Shown piece by piece: positions 10,798-19,809 of a stretch of 64,000 nucleotides of DNA. The DNA comes from Phaeosaccion multiseriatum (lineage: Eukaryota > Ochrophyta, other classes). Location: the NCBI GenBank assembly GCA_965112735.1, contig OZ218957.1, forward strand, positions 2,852,001 to 2,916,000. Reading direction: 5' to 3'. Both the position numbers and the translations under genes were made by a program. Under the pieces are notes generated by a model. It saw only the letters and a program-made list of their open reading frames with translations, was not told where the DNA came from and did no database searches. Each line of letters starts with the position of its first letter. Within the stretch, counting starts at the first letter, position 1.

Positions 10798-11781
10798 TCA
10801 GTCCTCGCAATTGCAGGGGTGTCCATTGGCGTGTACCCACTGCTTCATCTCCTCAAAGGCGGCAGGGGGCATATCCCAGGCATCACCCAAAATGTCTTTC
10901 CATTTTTGCGGGCATGCCCACTCGTCCCAGGGACACATGACCTCGTCCGATCGGAGCCATTTCAGCATGGAGAGGCTCTTGCCATGACGCACTGCGCTAA
11001 AACACACACTTGCATCCCAGTAGCACAGCTCCCGTACGTTTGCATGAAGCCATTGGAGCATCTCCAGATGTCCTTCATGGGCCGCCCAATACGCCCCCTC
11101 TCTCCACGACCAATCGCCTGTCCCTTGCTCAGCTCTGACCTTGGGATGGTGGAGCACCCACTCCACCACAGGAAGACGCCCCGAAAGAACAGATGCTATC
11201 AGAATACCAGCGTCAACAGATGCGTTCACCTCGTCCGTGAGCAACCACTCCAGTATCTCCAGCCTCCCCTGCCGAGCTGCTTCCTCACACACCCTTTCAC
11301 TCCACCACGGGCATCTCTCCTTACCAGAGGACCTCAGCCACTTGAGGACATGCAGCCCATGCCCAGTATTCCTCACAGCAGCAATACAGACCTCTCTGGC
11401 CCAGGGACATCCCATGCTGTGAAGAGCCTTGCACACGCGCACATGTCCGTAGTGTGCCGCAGCCTCAAATGTCTTGACAGTTAGCTCATACCCGTTTTTC
11501 CTGGCCCAGCTCAAGCGCTCAATACTCTCCACCACACTCCTGTGAAGTGTGGTCTTGACTGGATAGAGATTTCTGTAGTGTCCCTTCCACTCCTTGCTCA
11601 CCGCCGCTACGAAGAAGTCGTCACCCCCCCCCGAGCACTCCATCACTTTGCTGAGCACCAAAGCCTGGGCCACGGCCTGATCGCAAGCTTCGAAGGTCCC
11701 AACATCGCTTCCCTCTCTTACTACAAGGGCACCGGGATGGGGGGCAGCTGCCACGGCGGAACTGGCGCCACCTGACTCCAT
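10798..11781 (-). CDS. F-box-like/ankyrin-repeat protein, intact copy 1
   Basis: Intronless ORF of 327 residues. The N-terminal region has an F-box-like helix pair, VAQALVLSKVMECSGGGDDF then VSKEWKGHY. Degenerate ankyrin repeats of stramenopile style follow: FEAAAHYGHVRVCKALHSMG with CPW, HGLHVLKWLRSSG, EILEWLLTDEV, LPVVEWVLHHPKVRAEQ, WAAHEGHLEMLQWLHANVR and SLSMLKWLRSDEVMCPWDEWACP. The C-terminal signature is EEMKQWVHANGHPCNC. The gene is paralogous to the copy at 25853-26860, with closely matching architecture over the whole length. Two pseudogenes and one short relic of the same family lie elsewhere in this window. Such proteins may act as substrate receptors or interaction adaptors, which is inference from the F-box-like region. 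Confidence 0.9.
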   Translation of the reverse strand: MESGGASSAVAAAPHPGALVVREGSDVGTFEACDQAVAQALVLSKVMECSGGGDDFFVAAVSKEWKGHYRNLYPVKTTLHRSVVESIERLSWARKNGYELTVKTFEAAAHYGHVRVCKALHSMGCPWAREVCIAAVRNTGHGLHVLKWLRSSGKERCPWWSERVCEEAARQGRLEILEWLLTDEVNASVDAGILIASVLSGRLPVVEWVLHHPKVRAEQGTGDWSWREGAYWAAHEGHLEMLQWLHANVRELCYWDASVCFSAVRHGKSLSMLKWLRSDEVMCPWDEWACPQKWKDILGDAWDMPPAAFEEMKQWVHANGHPCNCED

Positions 11782-12529
11782 GGTGGGTGCAGCGGGCTGG
11801 ATCTCCTTGCCGCCCTGCTCCTGGACCTTCCCCTCAATAACAGACGAAGTTGGGGTTTAGGGGGGAAGAACTTTCTCTCTCCATTGAAGTCTGGTATGAC
11901 GAGAGAAGGGAAGGGGACAACGGCAGGCAGGAGGTAAATGAGGAAATATGAATAAAATACACGGGATCTGGCCTGCCTCTTGCGTTGGATTCTGTCGAGG
12001 AAGCATAAGGCAGGAGCTGAGTGAGGTGGAACGAGATAAGAGTGTATGGACTTGACCGCCATCTCCCAGCATGGCCTCGGCTTCTCCCAGTCCCTCCCAG
12101 CCTCTACTCTCCACCGCCGCACTCGTACCTGCTGCTGGGAGGATGGTTTTCAATGAATAGTCATCATACAATGTATCAAAAAAAGAATGGGGGAAGAGGG
12201 CAAGTTGGTCATTCGGATGGCCCTGTGAGTCACCGCTGAGGGCTGGGCCGAACAGGGCGGGGGGAACAGGCGCCAGCTCCCCCCTACAGTTCCCCCCTTC
12301 CGAGTCATGACCATTAATTTCCAATAGGTGGATTGCTGCATACAGCAATGGCAGGGACAGAGGACTCCTCAAACAGACGAAGGAGGTGGGGCGTAATTTC
12401 CTTGTGGATAGACTTGCTTGTGGGCGGAGTCTGCATCTTCCTTGGTCCTAGCCAGGCGTAAGGTCTCCTTAACGGGAAAGTCCTCGTTTTCCCCCTTGCA
12501 GCGGAAACCCTGGCTGGCCGCTGCGCTCA
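11782..12529. other. No supportable gene
   Basis: Minus-strand ORFs here (for example 12372-11857) lack recognisable domains and show no conserved pattern. A 25-base piece near 12371-12395 (CAGACGAAGGAGGTGGGGCG) is an extra copy of sequence from the arms of the adjacent foldback repeat. Confidence 0.45.
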
Positions 12530-12868
12530 GGCCTGCGTAAAGCAGACGAAGGAGGTGGGGCGTGGATGAGTTGAAGTAAGAAAGAGTTACAAAAAGGGGG
12601 AAGAGGAGGGGGAAGAAAGAGCATGAGCGGGGCGGTGACGTACCCCCTGCTTGGCGTGCGATGGAGAACAACTACTTGCAGCCACAAGAACTCTGAGCTC
12701 TTCTTGTGACTGCAAGGAGGTCGTCTCCATCGCACGCCAAGCAGGGGGTACGTCACCGCCCCGCTCCTGCTCTTCCCACTCCTAGTCCTTTTTGTTTGTA
12801 GCCCTTTCTTACGATTGTACTTCAACTCATCCACGCCTCACTTCCTTCGTGTCTGCTTACGCAGGCCT
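12530..12868. repeat. Long imperfect inverted repeat (foldback)
   Basis: Left arm about 12530-12692 and right arm about 12698-12868 are near-complementary over about 160 bases with a spacer of only a few bases around GAGCTC. Matching words include GTACCCCCTGCTTGGCGTGC against its complement, and GCGTGGATGAGTTGAAGTA against the right arm. The arms differ by small indels and substitutions, including an A/T-rich stretch near 12590-12610. The structure could form a cruciform or a long RNA hairpin. It immediately precedes an ankyrin pseudogene. It could be a foldback transposon or an inverted duplication. Confidence 0.8.
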
Positions 12869-12944
12869 GGGCGCAAGGGGGTGGCAGCGCCTGGGCAGCA
12901 AGGACTACTCCTCCTCCTCCTGGGCAGCAAGGAAAACGCTCCTG

Positions 12945-13441
12945 GGCTAAGTGTCCTCAAGTCGCTGCGATCCGAGGACCTCCCTGAAAAGGAGCGCTGC
13001 CCTCGGTCGGCATTTGAGATCAGTCGCGGGAAGCTGGCAGGTGCGGCAATGTGGTTCTGGAGTGGCTGCTGTCCGACGAGTGTGATTTTTAACTGCGCTT
13101 ATCTGTGTTGGAGGAGGCTGTGAAATCAGGGCGCATTAGCGTGCTGGAAAAGCTTGTGCAGCATCCCACCATCAGAGCTGAGATGGAGGCGGTAGACGCA
13201 AGCAGCAGGTGGAGGGAGGGGCCTCTCTGGGCGGCTCAAGAGGGCAATCTGGAAGTGCTGCAATGGCTGCATGTAAACGAGTGGGAGCTGTGCTATTGAC
13301 GTGAGGTCCGATCGGAGGAGGTCATGTGTCCCTAGTACCAGGTGTGGTGATTACTGGGATATGCCCCCTGCCGCTTTTGAGGAGATGAAGGAGTGGGTAC
13401 ATGCCAATGGACACCCCTGCGACTGCCAGGACTGGCGTTAG
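12945..13441 (+). pseudogene. F-box-like/ankyrin family pseudogene A
   Basis: Decayed copy of the ankyrin family, best seen by comparison with 25853-26860. Recognisable blocks occur in shifted frames: LSVLKSLRSEDLPEKERCP; then a separate frame with EEAVKSGRISVLEKLVQHPTI, WAAQEGNLEVLQWLHVNEWELCY and a stop; then CDRRRSCVP-like remains; and finally PAAFEEMKEWVHANGHPCDCQD. Several frameshifts, an in-frame stop near 13300 and an internal deletion of the block between WLH and the C-terminal signature are visible. The N-terminal F-box-like part is absent or replaced by the foldback repeat. Confidence 0.85.
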
Positions 13442-13444
13442 TGC

Positions 13445-14669
13445 ATGGACGTTGAGAGGGGATAGAGGTATCGACACTGCTCTGCTGTGGTGCATGAAGA
13501 GAGAAGCCATGTCTGGGTTCCGCGGCTGCCGACGAGCTTGAAGGTAGGCCTGGAGTGCCTTGGCTCGGTCTGGGGACACAGACACGGACGAAGGCGGGCG
13601 CGGGGCGCGTCTATTGCTCACTCCGCGACTGTCTGGAGGATCGCCACAGGGGCGGGGGGGGTGAAGCGTAGAATCTGGCAGCGCTACGCCCTCTGGGCAG
13701 CACAGCAGCAGTCTTTAGACGGCATCTTAAAGGTTTATACGACATGTAGTCATTTCACCTTCTCTACACAACCTCACGGGTCATGCTCTCCAAATCACTA
13801 CAGGGCATTTGCCGCTGTGCTGTGCTGTGGGCGAAATGTGCATGTTAAACGGGTAAAAGACAGCGCTTCTTGTTACCCGTGTATAAGACCGAAGAGTTGA
13901 GGTTGTCTGAGCGGCGGGGCTTTGAATTGCCTCACTCCTCTCGTTCATGTATACATAAGCAGCGGCCTTGGGGCAACGCCTCATGGCAACCCCACAGTGT
14001 TCGGCCGACTGGAACTGCTGCTCGGGGGTCCATGCGTGTGTCCCTGCCGCCCTCGCTGCCTCCCTCCCCTCCAGGCCTAGCCCAGTCCGACAGCCTTACC
14101 TCCCCCCCTTATCGGCCTGACTCCACAGGGTTGGAAGGTTTGCATGGGCCTTCTGAGCACCCCCATAGCAACAACACCACACAACACACATGTACATGTA
14201 TCGCTATTGGTCATCCATCCATCCCAAAGACTCATGGTGCGGGCGCCTGGTGTAACCGAAACCGTTAACGATGTGGTTGGTCTGGTCGGATGCTCTCTCC
14301 CTTCCGCTCCCCCTTACTTACTTGGGCGTCGAGGGTGCTGAGCTTGGTAGGTACCCAACTCCCAACCCCTTCGACCACCGCGGGATAGGCTCGCAGAGCA
14401 GGAGGTAGGTCGGCATCGGTTTCAGTTTCAGTTGGTCGGATCATCCCCCAGGGAGGTGTGTGTCTCTTGCCCTTCGGGTGCCTTCGATCGGTCGAGCGAC
14501 GTTCAGCCCCCCCTGGGCAATGCCAAGAGCGATCGATGGCACGGAGCGATGGGAGGTGCCATGAGGACAGTTTCAGTTCCCGGCCATACATACTCGTGCC
14601 ATGCTAGTAGTAGCAAGCCATAACAGCAACAGCAGCAGGAGCGCCTTGCTGACTCGCTCACTCGCTCAC
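13445..14669. other. No supportable gene
   Basis: About 1.2 kb without a convincing gene on either strand. ORFs are short, of mixed composition and end at random. No tRNA or repeat array was recognised. Confidence 0.4.
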
Positions 14670-14738
14670 TCACCCACCCTCCCACCCTTCCACCTTCCCC
14701 GCTGGCCTGTCGCCTGTGGCGGCAACAGCGGCCGCGGA

Positions 14739-14775
<37 letters not shown>

Positions 14776-17644
14776 AGGAGTATCTCCTCAGCCGTCGCCC
14801 GGTCCACACTCGCGCCTCGCAGCCCCGCCTCTACCCGCTCCGGCGTTGTGAGTAGGTCAAACATGGCCTGGGAAGAAGCAAGACAACGCAAGGCGACAAG
14901 GCAAGGGGGGACAGAAGAAGATGATGAAAAGGGGCGGCGACCAAGAGGCCATGTCCAAGAGATTGAGATCAAGTGTGTTATGAGTGCGGGAGGGAGGTCC
15001 CGTCTCCTCCACACTGCAGAGAGTACAGTACAAGTGCTTTCCCCGGCACCTCACCAGAGTTTTCGCCCGAGCATCTCCCCGTCATTATGTCACCCTCTCT
15101 CCCTCTCTCTCTCTCCCTCTCCCGCCCTCTCTCTCTCTCTCTCCCTCTCTCCCCCCCTCTCTCTCCCTCTCTCCCCCCCTCTCTCCCCCCCTCTCTCTCC
15201 CTCTCCCTCTCTATCTCCCTGTACCCCCCCTCCCTCCCCCGTCCCCTCTCCCACCTCTCCCAACTCTCCCACCTGGCTCTCCAACGCAAACAGGCCTAGC
15301 ATCTGCCCCGCCCCGAGTTTGAATCCAGGAATGCACTCCTCCACAATCTCGGCTCCTTGCTTGCGGGGGAAGAAGAAAGTGAGCTCTCCGACGACGGCGA
15401 CGTTGTGGGGTAGGCCCTGAGATTCATAGGATTGAATCGTTGAGGAGGAGGAGGAGGAGGAGGAGGAGGAGCAGGAGGAGGAGCAAGAGCAGGAGCAGGA
15501 GTAGGAGCAGGAGGAGGATGAGGAGGAGGGAAGGGGGGGGGGGCAGGGAGTGGGGGGAGAGAACAGACACACAGGAGAGAGGGCGGAAAGGGAGGGCAGT
15601 GTAAGCGGTGGTGACATAAAAGACAGGCCGACCAATTGCCAGAGAGCGGAGGCCCCTCTCCTTCCCCGGTTACGTCCCCCTGAGAGCATTCCCAACCAAG
15701 GGGTCCTTCCCCCCCCCCCCCCCTTACTTGGAGGCACTTCCACTTACCCTGAGCTGAGCCTCCTCCACAAGGTGCCACAGCGCCCGACCCGTCGCAGTAA
15801 CATTCCCACCCCCTTCAGAGTCTTCAGGGCCTTGACCTTCACATCTGAGCACCACACATTGAGCAGGGTACAAGGAGCCAAGCAGCACGCCGACAACGCC
15901 TGTCGATGTCGATGTCGATGTCGATGTCGATGTCGATGTCGGTGCCGATGTCGCGGTCGCAGAAGTACCACCGCTACGGCCACTGGTGCCGCTACTGCCG
16001 TTACTATCGCTTCTACTGCTGCTGTCGCTACTCCTGGTGAGGACGCCCTCAGGCTCGCTGTCAGGAGAGGGGAAGCGCACCACCATTGGCGAGTCTCCTC
16101 CTTGCCCTGCTGCTGTGATATCAACTGCTGCTGCTAACGCACGTTGAGCCGCCGCCTCGACGGCGTAAGCGACGGTTTTCTTCCAGACATGCGCGTGAAT
16201 GTGGTTTTGGCTCGCACCTTGAGCAGGGAAGGGGAGAGAAGGAGACAGGAGAGAGGACGATTGAGAGAGAGAGAGGCAGAGAGAGAGAGAGTGGAAGATC
16301 CAGAGATCGTGAGAGACATGGAGAAGAGAGAGGGACAGCAGGGCCGTGGGGAAGAGGCAATACGGCAATAAGGCAAGTATAGTAAGTACGTGGAAGTAAG
16401 AAAAACACTGCTCACTGTCATCTACTGTCAATCTGGTATGCCTCAGCGCTTACTAAACGGATCCACTCTTCGGCCACCCTTCTCGTCCCTTCCCTTCCCT
16501 TCCATGCTTCTACACCCCACCCACATACCCACCCACCTGCACCTGCCGAGTTGTAGTTGACACACAGAGGGTTCCCCCCTGGGTCCCTCAGACCGCCCCC
16601 TATGTCAACAAGGTCAATGCAGTCCTCTTGCGTGAGTAGCTGAGCCCTCTGGTTGGAGGGGAGACGGAGCTCAGGCACCTGCGGTAGTAGAGGTAAACAC
16701 CAGCAAGGAAGGAAGGGAGGGCGTGTGGGTGTGGGTGTTCGGTGTATGGGCGTGTGCAGGAAGGTAGGAGGAGGAGGGGGGAGGAGGAGGAGGAGGAGGA
16801 AGTCCACCCATTCACTCACCAGGAGAAAATGCCCTTCCTTCTCCACTGGACTGACATTGAAGTGACAGTCCCACCTCCGCTGACTGCTACTCATTTGCAG
16901 CACGACGAGCTTGTCTCTGGCCTCGAGGCGCAGCGGCCCGGTGCAAAGACTGCAAGAGGTGGGGGAGTGCGGGGGGAGCTGGGCAGCTGAGGGAGGGAGG
17001 GGAGGGGAGGGAGGGGGGGGAAGAGGAAAGAGGGAGAGGGTAAGCGGGAATCTTACTAGCGAGGAGGGTTGGGTTGGTCAAGTATCATCACCTGCAATGT
17101 TGGTAAAGGCAGGCGGCCTGAAGCGGCGGTTTCCCGAGACGAGGCAGTGGTAAGGACCCACTGTCTTGAGCGGTGACGTGATCGCGCCTCCCGCTGCTGC
17201 TGCTGTTGCTGCTGCTGCCGCTGCTACTACTGTTGCTCCCGCTTCACTCCCCTCCTCCACACGGATGATGCTCTTCTCATCAAAGGAGAACTCTTCAATC
17301 ACATGCTCTTCCTCCGGTTCCTCCCCCTGCTGGTGCGGGTGCTGCTTCCCTTGACCCATGCTCTGCTTTCTCTTGACCAACCGCAGACCGTGGGTGACTG
17401 TACCCGTGGCGGACTGAATCTTGCCCTGCTCGATGACGCCCCTCCATCTGGAGAAAAAGAAAGGGCAACCCACGAACGATACGCACGCCCTTCTTGAGTG
17501 TCACAGAAGCAGAAGAGAAACCCATAGACACATTACTCACCTCTGAAAAAGCTTTGGGCCTGCCGCTCCGACTCCGACAGTTGAGGAGGTAGAAATCGCC
17601 AGAGCCTCCGCGCTGAAGCATCTGACCCTAAAAAAACAAGTCAT
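14670..17644 (-). CDS. HIT-superfamily nucleotide phosphorylase/transferase
   Basis: Seven exons: 17644-17541, 17447-17092, 16914 (or 16949)-16820, 16678-16543, 16217-15748, 15416-15273 and 14867-14670, giving about 500 residues. The catalytic region reads FNVSPVEKEGHFLLVPEL, then NYNSAGASQNHIHAHVW: a histidine triad (HIHAHV) after NSAGASQNH, as in ATP adenylyltransferase (Ap4A phosphorylase) and GDP-hexose phosphorylase (VTC2-like) enzymes. Downstream GLPHNVAVVGELTFFFPRKQ resembles the second half of that fold. These enzymes transfer or phosphorolyse nucleotides through a nucleotidyl-histidine. Exact substrate cannot be assigned. The N-terminal MTCFFRVRCFSAEALAIS could be a targeting peptide. 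Exon 5 carries a GATGTC hexanucleotide repeat encoding (ST)n, and the last exon has poly-Ala from (CAG)n. The acceptor at 16949 reads better as protein but breaks phase; the one at 16914 keeps frame. Confidence 0.8.
14737..14776. repeat. (CAG)n coding microsatellite
   Basis: About 13 CAG triplets on the plus strand. The minus-strand gene reads them as CTG/TGC/GCT; in the used frame they encode the poly-Ala run LLAAAAAAAAAAA near the C-terminus. Confidence 0.85.
15069..15240. repeat. (CT)n/CCCT intronic tract
   Basis: Pyrimidine-rich low-complexity DNA in the last intron of the HIT-superfamily gene. On the sense strand it is GA/GGGA, beginning shortly after the 5' splice site at 15272. Confidence 0.8.
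15903..15948. repeat. GATGTC hexanucleotide repeat, coding
   Basis: Seven to eight tandem GATGTC units. On the sense strand of the HIT-superfamily gene they encode an alternating Thr-Ser tract ([11 protein letters not shown]) in a low-complexity insert between the histidine triad and the C-terminal domain. The hexamer length preserves frame, so copy number can vary without frameshift. Confidence 0.85.
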
Positions 17645-17965
17645 GCTCTTGGTGGGGGGGCCAATAATGGCAACACAGGCAAGGGAGAGGAACAAGAAGA
17701 GCAGGAGCATTATAAAGGAGATAGATCGATCAAATTGGAAGGAGAAGCACTGCTTCAGCCATTCGCTTCAATTAAACATGTGCTCAGCAAGCCAGCTAGC
17801 CAGCCCAGCCAGCGTATCGCCAGCAAGCAAATCGCAAACGACATCACCGCAGATCACAGATTCGAGGTACCAACACGCGCAGAAAGAGACGGAGACGGGA
17901 TCCGGCAGCGTAAGGGTGTAATATACAAGGATCCGGCAGCGAAGGAATTGTCTCCTTTTCTCCGG

Positions 17966-19558
17966 ATGTTTTCCAAGCTGAAGAAGAAACTGGGGAAAGG
18001 AGAGGGACAGGAAGCACCAGCGAAGAAGGCCCTCCAAGCCGAGGCGCGTTGGCTCGGCCAGGTCAAGCTGTTTCCGGAGGGCAGCGTGGATGCCGTGAAG
18101 GAAGATCCTGTGCCTGGTGGGCTGCATCGGATGCTGACGATTCAGCTGCAGGCTGAGGCGCCGGCTGATGCAATAGCTTCGATAGCACCGCCCTCCTCCT
18201 CTTCCTCCGATGTGGACCTGCAGAAGCAGCAGCGGCAATACCCAACCATGTTGTGCGAGGTGAAGCTTGAGCAGCATCTGCCCTCCGGGGCGTACATCGA
18301 CATGGACGAGATCAGAAACAGACACAACTTTGGAGTAGGCGGAGCAGCAGGAGGAAGTGGCATAGCGGGGCCGATGAGGGTAGACAGCGATGGGGTGATT
18401 GATGTGGAGTTGCCCGCCCAGGCCTCCCCGGAGCACGTCGTAACACTGAGCTACACGACGCGAGTGACGGGGGAAGAAGTGGAACGGCGAGGAGCTGGTG
18501 GTGCCGGGGCCTCTGGGGCAGGACCGACACAAGCTGTACTGAGGTGAGTGAGTGAGTGAGTGAGTGAGTGAGTGAGGGAGTGAGTGAGTGATTGAGAGGG
18601 TAGTGTCATGACCGTGGGGGAAGAGCCTGTCCAACACAGCCCTACGCGTATTGAGTTAAGGACCCAACCTTGTGACTCTCGTTCTAAACCCCCTCCCTCC
18701 CTCCCTCCCTACTCTCTGCTGCTGTCCACCCCTTGTGCCGCAACAACGCTCGACCTGCAACCCTCCAGAATACGAGAAGAGCTGCGCCTTCCCGTGCACC
18801 TTCGCTACCCTCCATGTATCCCCACAGAGACACCACCGGCACCTCCAGCACCATCAGAGCCGGCGTCTTCCTCGTCATCTTCCTCTTCTCCTCCTCCTCC
18901 TCCTCCTTCTCCTCCGCCTCCCTCTTCTCCTTCTCCGCCACTACCGCCATCGTCTCTCCCAACGCCGTACTCAGCCACGCACGCTGTAGTCACTCTCTTC
19001 CCCCCCGCGGCCTCCTTTCGATGCATGCATACCATGTTAGGACAGGGGATGGCAGTGGATGGGCAGGGGGTGTCAGGACAGGGGGCTTTGTCTGGCGACA
19101 ACGGCGCCTTTGCTGCCTTTGCTGCGAGTCAAGCGTGGCTTCCACTGGAGCCGCCCCCCCACGGAGGCGGGGGGGGAGGAGGAGGTGGCCTGAGACTGCT
19201 CGTGCCCGCCTGCCAGGAGCGACACGCGACCTTCGTAATGTACAGCACGTACGGCACGGTGCTCATTGGCACACTGGTGCTCCTGCTCCTGCTCTTCTGG
19301 CCCAGTAAGACTGACAGCAGCAGCATCAGCAGTAGCAGCAGGAGTAGTACTAGTAGTAGTGGTGGTAGCATCAACACGGATGGCAAGAGCGGTGCAGCCC
19401 CCTCGGACACCGTACAGGCAGCAGCAGGTGGGGATACAGGTAGAGATGTAGATACAGCAGCAGATGCAGATGTAGATACAGCAGTTGGTGATGCGGCAAC
19501 ATCACCGTATCCCAGGCGGCGGCGCTCCAGCAAGCTCAGACGAAAGGCAGACGCATAG
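17966..19558 (+). CDS. PIGX: PIG-X-like GPI-mannosyltransferase I subunit
   Basis: Two exons (17966-18543, 18769-19558) joined in phase give about 455 residues. Exon 1 holds CEVKLEQHLPSGAYIDMDEIRNR, matching the PIG-X/PBN1 pattern of an erroneous-looking but conserved 'L-P-x-G-x-Y-x-D-x-x-E' segment, followed by a DVELPAQASPEHVVTLSY strand region. Exon 2 opens with LRLPVHLRYPPC, the conserved PIG-X V-H-L-R-Y motif. A single membrane span (YGTVLIGTLVLLLLLFW) lies near the C-terminus and is followed by a Ser-rich, then basic, tail. PIG-X stabilises PIG-M, which adds the first mannose to GPI precursors in the ER. The protein is longer than animal PIG-X (about 250 residues) because of Ser/Pro and Gly inserts. 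No signal peptide is visible at the chosen ATG, so a 5' exon may be missing. An intron-type repeat (19038-19085) is translated in frame. Confidence 0.65.
18542..18595 (+). repeat. (GTGA)n at a 5' splice site
   Basis: The 5' splice site at 18544 opens a run of about ten GTGA/GAGT tetranucleotides. Each unit repeats the donor consensus GTGAGT, so several alternative donors are present in tandem. Confidence 0.85.
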
Positions 19559-19809
19559 AACATCGATTGTGAAGATTAAGAGATTAGGAGTGAATCTGAT
19601 GGAGATGGTTGTTAGGATCTTTACGTAGCACTTTGTTTTGATGTGCGGGGGTGAGTGGGTTTACATGCAGGCTGCTTCAAACTACAATAAGGCTTTCTTA
19701 ATAACCAGAGCCTCGTCGCCTCCCCCCAAAAACCCGCCAAGCACTTCCCCTCTCCTTCTCACCCACCCACCCATCCATCCATCTTCCCTCGCTCTACTCA
19801 CTCACTCAC

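Noticed and set aside
11857-12372. 171-residue minus-strand ORF
   Set aside because: No domain, ordinary length for GC-rich non-coding DNA, and no conserved composition.
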